A DNA stretch of 64,000 bases from Arthrobotrys musiformis (lineage: Eukaryota; Ascomycota; Orbiliomycetes; Orbiliales; Orbiliaceae), in contig JAVHJL010000013.1 of assembly GCA_036971715.1 (NCBI GenBank), forward strand, positions 124,001 through 188,000. Direction: 5' to 3'. The notes under the pieces are model-generated. The model saw nothing but the letters and a program-made list of their open reading frames with translations. It had not been told where the DNA came from and searched no databases. Positions 45,455 to 55,550 of the stretch are shown piece by piece; within the stretch, counting starts at the first letter, position 1; each line of letters opens with the position of its first letter. Made by a program: the position numbers and the translations under genes.

Positions 45455-47653
45455 ATGCGGACCTTTGTCCCTCTGACTCTTTTGTCGGCGACAGCCACAG
45501 CGCTTGTCGCCGTGCCCCGTCCCCCAATTTCAGAAATCCACGAATTAGAATCTTACGACTTCTACACGAAGAGAGACGAATATAATGCCACCGCGGCACG
45601 GGGTCTCGGTACCTCAGCCGATATTTATATCTTCAACGACTGGTCCGAGCCTATAACTTTCACAACCAGCGATCACTCGCGTATGTCCAAGTCTCCACCG
45701 GCATCTGTTCCAGTATCTAGCTTTGGCGCTAGCTCTGGATACTCCATCGAAGCGAACGGGTGGATTCCGTTGCAATCCTCTTTCAAGTTTGCGTTCCAAA
45801 CCCCATCTGATGAAAAGAGTGGTGGAAAGGTGGATATCGGAGTATCGCCCTGGAGAACCGGGTACTCCCTCTCCGGCGGGAGCGAATACGAAACCGCCGT
45901 TCTTCTTGCCCCAGCTAAGATTCTGGAGAAGGGCAGAGACTTTGACTTTTATTTCTACACCGGACCTGGTGAAATGGGACCCTTGATCAGTAGTCTGCTC
46001 GAGTCAAACCTGGGCGCGTTCTTCGCGGGCGTTAAGAAAAATCCCCAGAAAATTGCTCTTAATCCCGATATCGACATTACGATTAAGGAATTCATCAACC
46101 CAATCGTTACTTGCAAGTATGCTTCCGTTAAGCCGGGACTGACAGATTGGGGAGTTACTGCCATTGTGGATTTCACTTCTGAGATCAAAATGAGGATTCG
46201 GTATAAGAAACTTACGCAAGATGCTACCTTGAAAGTTACCGATTTCTCTGTCCTTGCTGGCGCTGCGTTAAATCTTGGAGGGCTCAAGACTACAAACTAC
46301 AAGATGGCGAATCTAAAGTTCAGCGTTTCGAAGTTACAGACTTCCATCGGGGATATCAAGATCGATGGGGATATCTTGGTTGACATAGTCGGCGCTTTGT
46401 ACCCCGTCTTGGCACCAGTCTTGAAGTTGCCGTATAAGCTTGCGTCGATTATTAATATTTCTGAGAACAAGAATATTTTGAAGATGATTAACGCTGCCGC
46501 TGGGGGGTTTACTGGCTCCACTACTAAGAGATGGAGCTTACCAACCGTCGATGTCTCTGGACTTTTCAAGAGATTTGTTTCCGCTTTCTCATCTGGGGAT
46601 AGTAAGAAAGTTACCCGTGCTGTCAAGAACATTTCCACTTGGATGTCTGCTCCTGAGATCCAGGCGAAAGATTTGGCGTCTCTTTACATCCCTGGAACAC
46701 ACGATTCGCACGCCTACTCTTTCGACAACGTTCTTTCTTCCATGAGATACTCCGATATTTCCTTCCTGTGGGATATGGATTACTTTCTCCCTGCACCATC
46801 AGATGGTTCTTTCAACCCAATGAAGGAGACACCAATCCATCTCGGACCGGTATTGGGAAAATATGCTATGTCCTCTATCGCTCGTGTCGCCAAAGCACAG
46901 GGATCCGATATCCTCTCCCAACTCAAGGGTGGAGTCCGACACTTCGATTTGAGAGTCTACTACGACTCCGCTGCGGATAAATTCTACACCCAGCATGGAC
47001 TTCGCGCCAAAGCCACCTTGATTGATATCTTGAACCAAGTCCAGCAATTCATTAAAGCCAATCCATCAGCTGCTGAACTTATCATTTTGGATGTTTCTCA
47101 CACAAACTTCAATCAAGATTTCACGCTGATCGATGGGACTATTATTACCTCCCAGCAGGTGCAGTTCAAGTACCTCGGAACAATCAGGCAGTTGGAGCAG
47201 TGGACCTACGTCCCCATCAATGCCCGTGGTACAAAGAACTTCAACTTCCAAACCCTCAAGTCCACTGTTCTCTCCCAGATCACGCAGGGCTCTAACAAAG
47301 TCTTGTTCATCAACCCTGATATCACACTCCCAGAGCTATCGGTCAACACCGAGGGATGGATGAACGTTCCATCTGGAGTGACACCTAAGGGTGGATTGTA
47401 CGAGATCAGCATCGCAGCGACTTTAACACCCGGTGAGATCTTGGAAAACATCATGAATGGATTGTGCGGGGTTGGGGAGAAGGAGTTGCTGAAGGTCAAG
47501 GCCACTCAGAGCAATGCAGCTATTGTGGAAAAGGTTAGAGGCATTGAAGGAGAGAAGAAGACCAAGGTCCAGTTGGTTAGTGTCGATTGGTGGGATATCG
47601 GGAAGGGGGGTAAGACAGCCGTGGAGGCGATCGTCGGCATGAACTACCCTTAA
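45455..47653 (+). CDS. secreted PI-PLC-like phosphodiesterase with large N-terminal extension
   Basis: This is a single-exon protein of 732 residues. ATG 45455 is the first ATG in the frame. Signal peptide MRTFVPLTLLSATATALVA, then a Lys-Arg site (YTKRDEYN). The C-terminal 320 residues form a phosphatidylinositol-specific phospholipase C X-type domain: SLYIPGTHDSHAY with catalytic His416, GGVRHFDLRVYYDS, FYTQHGL with the second catalytic His514, ELIILDVSH and VDWWDIGKGG near the end. The bacterial-type, calcium-independent site (two His, no acidic metal cluster) fits. Residues 40-370 are not recognised. They start with ADIYIFNDWSEPITF and look beta-rich, followed by a segment with alternating hydrophobic residues (ALNLGGLKTTNYKMANLKF). 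Similar two-part fungal proteins are poorly described. A role in cleaving GPI anchors or phosphoinositides outside the cell is possible but inferred. Confidence 0.85.
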   Translation: MRTFVPLTLLSATATALVAVPRPPISEIHELESYDFYTKRDEYNATAARGLGTSADIYIFNDWSEPITFTTSDHSRMSKSPPASVPVSSFGASSGYSIEANGWIPLQSSFKFAFQTPSDEKSGGKVDIGVSPWRTGYSLSGGSEYETAVLLAPAKILEKGRDFDFYFYTGPGEMGPLISSLLESNLGAFFAGVKKNPQKIALNPDIDITIKEFINPIVTCKYASVKPGLTDWGVTAIVDFTSEIKMRIRYKKLTQDATLKVTDFSVLAGAALNLGGLKTTNYKMANLKFSVSKLQTSIGDIKIDGDILVDIVGALYPVLAPVLKLPYKLASIINISENKNILKMINAAAGGFTGSTTKRWSLPTVDVSGLFKRFVSAFSSGDSKKVTRAVKNISTWMSAPEIQAKDLASLYIPGTHDSHAYSFDNVLSSMRYSDISFLWDMDYFLPAPSDGSFNPMKETPIHLGPVLGKYAMSSIARVAKAQGSDILSQLKGGVRHFDLRVYYDSAADKFYTQHGLRAKATLIDILNQVQQFIKANPSAAELIILDVSHTNFNQDFTLIDGTIITSQQVQFKYLGTIRQLEQWTYVPINARGTKNFNFQTLKSTVLSQITQGSNKVLFINPDITLPELSVNTEGWMNVPSGVTPKGGLYEISIAATLTPGEILENIMNGLCGVGEKELLKVKATQSNAAIVEKVRGIEGEKKTKVQLVSVDWWDIGKGGKTAVEAIVGMNYP

Positions 47654-48311
47654 TTGCCTTCACTGAAGTTCATGTCCGAGTTCATGTCAGTGTATATATG
47701 TGATATCTGTATATAGTGGATACCTCTTTTGCATTTTAGTTATTGATATATGATACCGAATAAAAGTTGCTTTATCAAATTTCGAAAGATCAGCCTACTT
47801 CCAGCTTCTCATTATATAAAACAGATCTTGATGCCTGGGTATATCCGTGGATTGTTTGGGGCTACCTAGGACACTGGCGAAGTTGAACTCTTGTGCTTAC
47901 CATCTTCTAGGGCTGGGGCAGTCTCGTAACCAAGGGCTGGGGCGACGCGACAACTGACGTCAGTGCAATCACGAAGCCGAGGTGAGCTTCGACTGCTGGG
48001 TCGCGACTCAGGTTTCGGCATCCAAAATAGTCACATGATTTTGGAACAGTTTGTCTTCAGCAATATTACTAGTCTGGGCGACCACACGGAACAACACAAC
48101 ACGTTCCTCTTCTGTCTTCTCGCGATCCTTACGAGCTGCTTCATTGGATGGAACTCGCAACTTCAACCTCATCCGACCAACGTCAACGGCCCCATCGCCA
48201 ACATCGCCAGCTTTACCTTCAGCTTCAGACCCGACTCGCAAATCGCATTTAGAGCTGGTTTTGGATCCGGGGAAGACACTCATATCATGATATTATAGGA
48301 GAACACCCAGC
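47654..48311. other. intergenic, promoter side of Cft2
   Basis: It contains the 3' end of the phospholipase-like gene (AATAAA-like GAATAAAAG near 47758) and the Cft2 promoter. A possible short gene on the minus strand at 48008-48283 is listed separately. Confidence 0.5.
48008..48283 (-). CDS. possible small protein divergent to Cft2 (low support)
   Basis: This is an ATG-initiated minus-strand frame of 91 residues whose start lies 28 bases from the Cft2 start codon. The middle is charged and helix-forming (NEAARKDREKTEEERVVLF), followed by RVVAQTSNIAEDKLFQNHV, which reads like real protein. There is no signal peptide, membrane segment or family match. The overlapping plus-strand frame looks less protein-like. 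It may be a genuine small head-to-head gene or a chance frame, and an extra exon beyond 48008 is possible. Confidence 0.3.
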   Translation of the reverse strand: MSVFPGSKTSSKCDLRVGSEAEGKAGDVGDGAVDVGRMRLKLRVPSNEAARKDREKTEEERVVLFRVVAQTSNIAEDKLFQNHVTILDAET

Positions 48312-51300
48312 ATGTTCCAATTCATCCCCCTGCTGGGCGCCCAGTCCACCTCACGCGCCTCGGCTTCCCTCCTCCTCCTCGACAACGACATCAAAATCCT
48401 CGTCGACTGTGGCTGGGCTGAACCATTCAATGTCGACGACCTCGCCCAGATTGAGAAGTACATCACTCTCTACCATATCTTGCTATCAAACTAGAACTTC
48501 ACTGACTCGGTCTATTAGACACGCTCCAACGATCTCGCTCATCCTCCTCACACATCCAACCCTCTCTCACATCGGTGCCTACGCCCACTGCTGCTCCCAC
48601 ATTCCCCTCTTCTCTCGCATCCCCGTCTACTGCACATACCCTGTCGCCAATCTCGGTCGTTCTCTGTTACAAGATGCGTACCTTTCCACTCCGCTCATCA
48701 CGTCCACCTACCCGCCAACCTCCGACCTCTCACCTCTAGTCTTGCGCACCCCACCCTCTTCGGACGATATCGACCGCTATTTTGATGCATTCAACTCCCT
48801 TAAATACTCCCAGCCATACACATTCCCCTCTCCGCCATTAGCAGGTCTCACAATTACGGCGTACAGAGCGGGTCACACCCTTGGTGGTACAATCTGGCGA
48901 ATCCAGCATTCCCACTCCTCTGAAAACATCCTCTACGCAATATCTTGGAACCATCTCCGTGATGCCCATCTGTCGTCAGCCTCGTTCCTCCCAGGCCCTA
49001 CTGGTGTCTCTGAAGAATTCCTGAATCCGACGGCATTAGTATGCTCCCCGCACAACTGCCTACCGGGACAAATCTCTACCCCCCGGAAGAAGAGAGACGA
49101 ATTGCTTTTATCGGCGGTTAGGAAGGCTGCATTCGCAGGGGGGACGGTTTTAATCCCCACCGACTCTTCTGCTAGGATTTTGGAACTAGCGTACCTGCTG
49201 GAGCATGATTTCAGATCGAAAGCATCGAATTGGAACTCCTCAGGCGCGTCTATCTCACTTGCTGTCCGAACCGCAGGAAGGACGTTCCGTTACGTACGCG
49301 CCTTATTGGAATGGATGGACGAGAGTATGGTTAAAGAATTCGAGTCGGTAACACATAATAACAACCCTTCTTCCCGTCGAAAACCGAAAACCTCGGGAGC
49401 AGGCGCACAAGGAGACAAAGAAGACGATAAACTATACGGCCCGTTCGATTTCCGCCATCTCAAACTCATCGAACACAAACACCAATTGGCGAAGCTTCTT
49501 CAAAAGAAAGGAGGGAAGGTAGTGATCACGAGCGATAAATCTCTGGAGTGGGGGTTCTCCACTGAAGTCGTAAAATCCATCGCCTCTGAAGAACGAAACC
49601 TGATAGTACTCACGGAAAGAGGAAGCGAAGGAACGGCTGGCGGATACCTATACAAGAAATGGCGAGAAATATGCCTTTCCTCCTCAAAAAAAGAGGAAGT
49701 CGGCGATGCCAATATCATGGGGCAGGTCGTGAAGCTCGACAGCGTCATGCTTGACATGAACCTTGGTATCAAGATCCCGTTGAACGACCCAGAACTCGCC
49801 GCCCATAATGAGTTCCTAAAGCAGCAGCAATTAAACCACGACATCAAAGATGCCGAAATATCACTGCTGGAAACAGCGGAGACTATAGCCGCAAACGAGG
49901 ATGATGACGATATTGCTGGCGTTAGCTCCTCAAGTGACGAAGAAGATGAAGACGAGGATCCTACGTTACAAGGGAAATCACTATCTACCGGCAAGAAACT
50001 GCAAGCTCGAAAGGCTGCAGGAGGCGGTGGGTTGGTCGTTGACGAAGGCATCAATGTACTCATGAAGGGCAAAGGCATACACGATTGGGATGTGAGACAT
50101 GCAAAGGGGAGGAACAGAATGTTCCCCTTTTCCGTTCAACGGCGAAAATTCGATGATTACGGCGAAGTTGTCAGGGTTGAAGATTTCGTTAGGGTCGAAG
50201 AAGATGGAACTGCTGCCGGAAATAACCCAGTCAAAGGCGAAAAGATCGAATTTCTGGGCGGAAGAGGCGGCGGAGTCGTCTTGGCCGGCGGAGACGAAGA
50301 AGGAGGAATTGGTAGGAAGAGAAAGTGGGATAAGGTCTCCACTGCAACTACCAAACGAGGGAACGGGAACACACACTCATCGAAGAAACTGAAGCAGGGA
50401 AGAAGAGGAAGGGAGAGAAGCGCTAGCGTTGAATCTGAAGAAGGCGCTATTTTGACGGACACCGAAGAAAGTGATGAATACGAACCCGAGGATGTCGTCA
50501 ACAACAATGCAACGGGGGTATGCAAATTGGTCATCAACACGACCACAGTAATGCTGAAGAACGGGCTTGTATTCGTGGATTATGAGGGTATAAGCGATGG
50601 GAGAAGTTTGAGGATGCTGTTACCCCAACTAAAACCCAAGAAGGTTGTCTTGGTGGGTGGAACAGTCGAAGAGACCGAAGTTCTAGGTAAAGAAGTTGAG
50701 GCGATGATGGAGAAAGAGAGGGAGAAGCTGAGAGGGTTCAATGATGACGATCGGGAAGATGAGGAGGAAAGAGAGAAAGAAGTATTCACACCAAAGGTTG
50801 GGGAGATTGTGAACGTGGGAGGAGAGACTGAGGTGTGGAGTTTGAAACTTAGCGATTCGTTGGTTAAGATGCTGAAGTGGCAGAGTGTGGGCGGGTTGGG
50901 CGTTGTCCATGTCATTGGCCGTGTCGTAGTTGATGAATCAACCGACATCATAAAGCCTGAGATCAAGAAGGACGAGGATGTCAACATGGAAACCCCTGAC
51001 AAAGAAGAAGAGGACAAGAAGCGCCAGTTGATACTCGACGTCCTGCCGCCAACTTCCTCGACTGCAAACATCAAGTCTGCGAAACCCATCCACGTGGGCG
51101 ATATCAAACTACCAGAGCTCAGAAAAGTGTTGCTAGACGCTGGGCATACCGCCGAACTCACTGGCGAAGGTAGATTACTTTGCGATGGAGTGGTTAGTGT
51201 AGTTAAGGAAGGGGTGGGGAGAGTCACTATTGAAGATGTCGGTGGTAGTGGAGGATTGTTATCAGGTCGAGGAAAAGGGAGGGGAAGATTTTGGGAGGTC

Positions 51301-51345
51301 AGGAAATGGGTCTACGAGGGTCTTGCGAGAGTGTCTGGGAATTAA
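48312..51345 (+). CDS. CFT2: cleavage and polyadenylation factor subunit Cft2/CPSF100
   Basis: Two exons (48312-48457 and 48519-51345) with a 61-nt intron give 990 residues. The N-terminus FQFIPLLGAQSTSRASASLLLLD and ILVDCGWAEPF open a metallo-beta-lactamase fold. LLTHPTLSHIGAYAHC is the place of the HxHxDH zinc motif of CPSF73, here without the full set of ligands, as expected for the catalytically inactive Cft2 partner. ITAYRAGHTLGGTIWRI and VLIPTDSSARILELAYLLE belong to the lactamase/beta-CASP core. FPFSVQRRKFDDYGEVV is a CPSF100 signature. Long acidic insertions (SSSDEEDEDEDP near 49930; another at 50430-50510) make it longer than the yeast protein. Cft2 works in the nuclear complex that cleaves and polyadenylates pre-mRNA 3' ends. 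It converges on the protease gene with only 65 bases between stops. Confidence 0.92.
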
Positions 51346-51410
51346 TATACTTGTATTTCTATATATACTTCTTGCATCTATCGTACATTTACTCATCATG
51401 TGAAAAGCAT

Positions 51411-52856
51411 CTACTGAGGAGCCCCGTTGATCCCAGTATTCAATAAAACCCTTTCAGTACCTCCATCGCTAGCTCTGTCTCCAGTCTTCAACTTGACAGT
51501 TCCCTTCAAAGCCTTACTCAACAAAAACCTCTTCATTCCTGCCGGATCCAGCTTGAACTCTGGGTGCTGAGCCAACTGGTCGGCGACCACACCCGCAACA
51601 GCAGGAGAGGCCATCGAAGTACCGTCTTTATCCCCAATATTACCGTCCTTAGTAGTACTAACAATCATAACTCCGGGAGCATGAATATCCACACACTTCC
51701 CAAAATCCGAAAACTCGGCTCTGTTATCATCAATATCCGTTGCGCCCACAGTAATCAATGATGGGATCTGCGTTACGAATCCTGCTGGGAAATCGGTGCA
51801 AGAGTCCTTGTTATCGTTCCCCGGTGCGATAGTAAAGTGGATTCCAGCATCTGCGGCACGCTTGATGGCATTAAAGATCGTTTGTGAGGTCTCCGGCGAT
51901 CCAAGGGACATGTTCACAACCGACCCTGCAAAGTCGGTGCCGTTCTTACGGGCGTTATGAGCAGAGAGCACTGCATCAATACCCGCAGCGATCCCAGCAT
52001 CACTACCACCTCCATTATCGTCAAGAACCTTTACGCCCCAGATATTCGAATTCTTCGCAACGCCATAGTGGAGCGATGCCGCCGTACCAGCCACGTGTGT
52101 CCCATGACCATCTTTATCATCTCCGTCGTCGTTAAACGCCGAAAATAATATTTTCGCCCTACCGTTGAAGTCACTATGGGATATTTTGATACCGGAGTCG
52201 ATGATGTAAATATCCACCCCGGTCCCCGCGGTCCGATCGAAGCGGTGTTTGTAGGTTAATTCGGTGATATTCCTGCCGTCTGCCGCGATAGGAATTGTAG
52301 ATGAGATCCGTTGCAAACCCCAAGGCGCGGTAGATTGTTGAATCAACTCCGTCGTAAACCCCTGTTTTGGGGCCGCAGCATCCGCTTGTCGACGGCGGAG
52401 GTAGCGGTGATAGGCGGACTGTGACGAAGAAAGCGGGGAATGAACAACGTTACGAACTGAATGGGTGAGCGACTGTTTGGGCATCTGCTTCGTTCTCCTG
52501 TGGTTCTTCTCGACGGATTCGATTCCTTCCATTCCTGCGATAGACATACTGTGCGTTTGCGGCATTTTCATAGTGAATCCTCTGATAGTCTCACCAAAGG
52601 TCTGGATGTTGACGCCGTGGGCGGTTGAGAATGTAGCGCCGAGGGTGTGGACGCCGTAGCTGTTGTGAGTGCTGAGGTGGCGGGTGGTTCGATTGTAGCC
52701 CATTGAAGAGAAGACTGTGGGCCAGGCATCCTTATTTGTGGAGGAGAGAATGACGATGTATTCATCTTCGGATTGGGAGGGGGTGCTTGGGGTGGTGGGG
52801 GCGGAGAGTGTGGTGGTTAGGAGGAGAGTTGTGGAGAGGAGGGTTAAAGATTTCAT
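51411..52856 (-). CDS. secreted subtilisin-like serine protease (S8, proteinase K type)
   Basis: This is an intron-free 481-residue preproprotein. The signal peptide is MKSLTLLSTTLLLTTTLSAP. An I9-type inhibitor propeptide spans about residues 30-120 (EYIVILSSTNKDAW, TFGETIRGFTMKM, VEKNHRR). A basic linker with RRR at 154-156 follows, then the catalytic domain starting near QQSTAPWGLQRIS. The catalytic triad is visible: Asp220 in YIIDSGI, His251 in DGHGTHVAGT and Ser414 in DGTSMASPAVAG. The oxyanion Asn347 lies in IAPGNDNKDSC. Family members are extracellular proteases that digest protein from hosts or substrates, including the cuticle-degrading proteases of nematode-trapping fungi. That specific role is only suggested here. 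The position tail to tail with Cft2 implies little shared regulation. Confidence 0.95.
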   Translation of the reverse strand: MKSLTLLSTTLLLTTTLSAPTTPSTPSQSEDEYIVILSSTNKDAWPTVFSSMGYNRTTRHLSTHNSYGVHTLGATFSTAHGVNIQTFGETIRGFTMKMPQTHSMSIAGMEGIESVEKNHRRTKQMPKQSLTHSVRNVVHSPLSSSQSAYHRYLRRRQADAAAPKQGFTTELIQQSTAPWGLQRISSTIPIAADGRNITELTYKHRFDRTAGTGVDIYIIDSGIKISHSDFNGRAKILFSAFNDDGDDKDGHGTHVAGTAASLHYGVAKNSNIWGVKVLDDNGGGSDAGIAAGIDAVLSAHNARKNGTDFAGSVVNMSLGSPETSQTIFNAIKRAADAGIHFTIAPGNDNKDSCTDFPAGFVTQIPSLITVGATDIDDNRAEFSDFGKCVDIHAPGVMIVSTTKDGNIGDKDGTSMASPAVAGVVADQLAQHPEFKLDPAGMKRFLLSKALKGTVKLKTGDRASDGGTERVLLNTGINGAPQ

Positions 52857-54435
52857 TTTTGCTGTGTATAGATGCAGTGGGTATTAAAGATTGTAGATGT
52901 ATGAAGTGCCAGAAAGCGATATTGCAATCGATGAAGTATAGTTAATTGATTAATTAAATGAATGTAGTGAAGAAAGGAAAGGAAAGGCACGGCCAGCGTA
53001 CGACGGTGTAAGTAGCCTTTGGAATTGAATTTACTCTACCCGAGAGTCCTTTTTTTTTTTAGTTGAAGATGGTGAGGGGAGAAGTCCACGACCTTGGAAG
53101 CAACTGTGAATTTGGGGGTATAGACAGATTTATATACAGGATAGGCCAATATAGAATACATGTTCTAGATTGGCTCGATGTTCTAGACTATTTGTGGATT
53201 ATGGCGGTTTCATGGGGCTATGCGGTGTATTGTACGTACATGACATGATAGTAGTCAGCATGCAGGTACAATACAGCGCGAATCCCTTAACTTGGTTTTA
53301 GTCCTCTATCTAATGGGATAGTTGAGTTTCATTCCTACAATTGGCAGTAACCAACTGTGGCTTGCAAAATTTTTGAAAAAGTATATAATCCAAGCCAAAC
53401 TTCCAAGGGCTTGACGCTATAATTTCCTTTCTACCAGCCTCCACAAGCTCTTCAAACTATCTGCCGCCAGTGGAGAGAAAATCGTAAATATGGCGCTGCT
53501 AGTTGGCTGTAATGCAGTCAACGGTCTCCAATCGGCTATTCCCACGAATTTGAGGTTAGTTGCATAACTATGAGGTTAGTTTCATGGGATACTAGTATTA
53601 TTCGGGCAATTATGTCTTTACTATTCATAGACTAGTTTTAAAAATTCTCCGTTGTTCGAGGGTGGGATTGGGTTTTAAACAGCATGAAACAACCCTTATT
53701 CTGATTTCTCCTCCTGCTTTAGCCACATTCTATGCGGCGTCAATTTTTTTTCTCCGCCTCATTGCCAAAGCAGAAAGAAAGAGGAAAGGGGACGGAAAGT
53801 TTGAAATGGTGGAAGTTCAACTGAATTTTTGCCTGGCGTAGTGAGATGCCCATGAATACATCTAGGTTTATGTTGGAACTCTTTGCCATCTTGGGATCTT
53901 GACTCGTCGCCGAGATTCTAGGATCTCGATAATTGTGTTGTTATGTCGCCTAGGATGTCCTGAGATACTTCGGAACGTAATACCGTCGGTAGCTGACCGC
54001 AACATCTCCATTCAGTCAGTTCGAGCGTAAGGCATGTCGGAGAAGATTGTTTTTTACTAGGAAAGCAAAAGATCAAGACTTGGTATTGAGAACATCGTAT
54101 TTTACCCAGCGAGCTTCACGTTATGTGGCCATGTGGGCGTCTTTGAGAGATATTAAATACTTCCAGACAACACAGAACGAAAAATGCAACATTTCATGAA
54201 GTCAGAGTCTATTTAAGCGGTGGCTTGACCTCCTATTCCAATAAGATAACGGGATATAGGTCACTTGGCCCGTGCTTTTTTACCTTTCTAACCTATGCAC
54301 CCTGCCGCGCGTACTTACCACGGCGAAGGCAGATAGTATTAATATTGAGGGGTGTTAATTATGTCTTAAGATCTTATCCAGACCTCGACTTACCCCACAG
54401 CTGCAACAGCAGTTGACTTGAGTCAAGTCGTACAA
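52857..54435. other. intergenic
   Basis: The left part is the protease promoter. No gene is supported in the 1.6 kb. The remaining sequence is AT-rich with short frames only (up to 63 codons). Confidence 0.55.
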
Positions 54436-54819
54436 CTACTCTTGACACCACTTCGCACATTTAGCGGCATATTCCCGGGCGCTATGGATTCGAACCAATC
54501 CATTGATATATGAGTTCACCTGACCCGAGTTCATTGGATTGACGTCGCATTTCTCCGGCTTGGTCTTGAGTAAGCATGTGGATGGGAGCCACCCGTTTTT
54601 GGTATCGGCTTCCATCGTGTTGCATCTTGTTGCATTTCCTGGGCGATCGACTATCCTAGCGAATGTTACGGTATCGTTCCACTTGTAAAAAGCTACCGAG
54701 GCAAATGCTTGAACATGCTCAAGCATAGGTCCCAAGACGCTTAAAAGGTAGGATGGATGGATGATAGGATAAAATAGACCTTGTAGATATCTCCCCAACC
54801 TCCCTTTGCTTCCTGACAT
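54436..54819 (-). CDS. possible small Cys-containing protein or terminal exon
   Basis: This frame of 127 residues ends at 54436. The C-terminal 80 residues look like real protein: FYKWNDTVTFARIVDRPGN, a Cys at ATRCNTME, STCLLKTKPEKCDVNPMN, and YAAKCAKWCQE at the end. That gives five Cys in total and one NxT site. The first 40 residues (GRLGRYLQGLFYPIIHPSYLL) are less convincing and may be intron or leader, so the true start could lie in an upstream exon with a signal peptide that I could not place. No family recognised. Confidence 0.35.
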   Translation of the reverse strand: MSGSKGRLGRYLQGLFYPIIHPSYLLSVLGPMLEHVQAFASVAFYKWNDTVTFARIVDRPGNATRCNTMEADTKNGWLPSTCLLKTKPEKCDVNPMNSGQVNSYINGLVRIHSAREYAAKCAKWCQE

Positions 54820-55550
54820 GATTCGTGGATATCGATTTGTTTTTTAAGGTTCTTCTAGAAGCCTTCTTTCTCGCCTCACTTCCAAAAATCTGACCACCTG
54901 AAACGGATAAATATCCTTGCCCGCAGGTCTGGGAAAACTTACCTCCACATTACCTAATCCTTGCCCGTCGGCACTCGTGGGATGCAGCTTTTAGCTCCAT
55001 TTCCCTGGTACCAATCCCAGTCTGGAGTTGCGGGCCTTTATCCCGACAGCCCAATCCGAGATCATGACATCGTTACCAAACCCCAGATTTTTTATGAGGA
55101 GGGTCTGGTGCTTGGACTGTTGCATGGGGGTATATGTGTATCTAGGAAATATGAACAGGGTGACGCGTGGTCGGATAAACCTTCATTCCATGACAGTAAA
55201 ATAGTAAACAGAAGATCCTTACGATATTAAGTTGGGTTCATCCTGCGATTGGCTTCTTAGCGATCGGTAGGAGTACCTCCGATACCGATGGCGGCTATAT
55301 AGAAGGACTTCGTATAGATTGAACATGGCATTGGCATTTGGATTGGCATTTTTTGCTTACCCCCCGCTTCGGAAAAAGGTCGGGGTATGTAGTATACATC
55401 CCTCAGCATCAAATGCATATATAAGTCCACGCGAAGGAAGGATCGGAGAAGTTTTTCGTTTCTTCTGAGATCATCAGTTCCTTCCAGAATTGTTCCATAC
55501 ATATCCTCCTCTGTACCAAAGACGGGTTATAGAAATTTGTCATATAAAAA
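54820..55550. other. promoter region of the GH7 gene
   Basis: This is the upstream DNA of the GH7 gene. A CCCCG...CGGGG imperfect inverted pair lies near 55365-55388 and a TATA box at 55418-55425. G/C-rich CCCCGC-like sequences could be carbon-repressor sites, but that is not demonstrated. Confidence 0.5.
55418..55425 (+). promoter_or_regulatory. candidate TATA box of the GH7 gene
   Basis: TATATAAG lies 126 bases upstream of the ATG at 55551, a distance typical of highly expressed fungal cellulase genes. Confidence 0.6.

Noticed and set aside
50157..51227. Long Ser/Pro-rich minus-strand frames opposite Cft2
   Set aside because: They mirror the acidic, Lys-rich coding strand of Cft2, which has clear family signatures.
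54480..54510. GGATTCGAACCAATCC resembling a tRNA T-arm (B box)
   Set aside because: No matching acceptor stem, A box or anticodon arm can be folded around it, and it lies within a possible coding frame.
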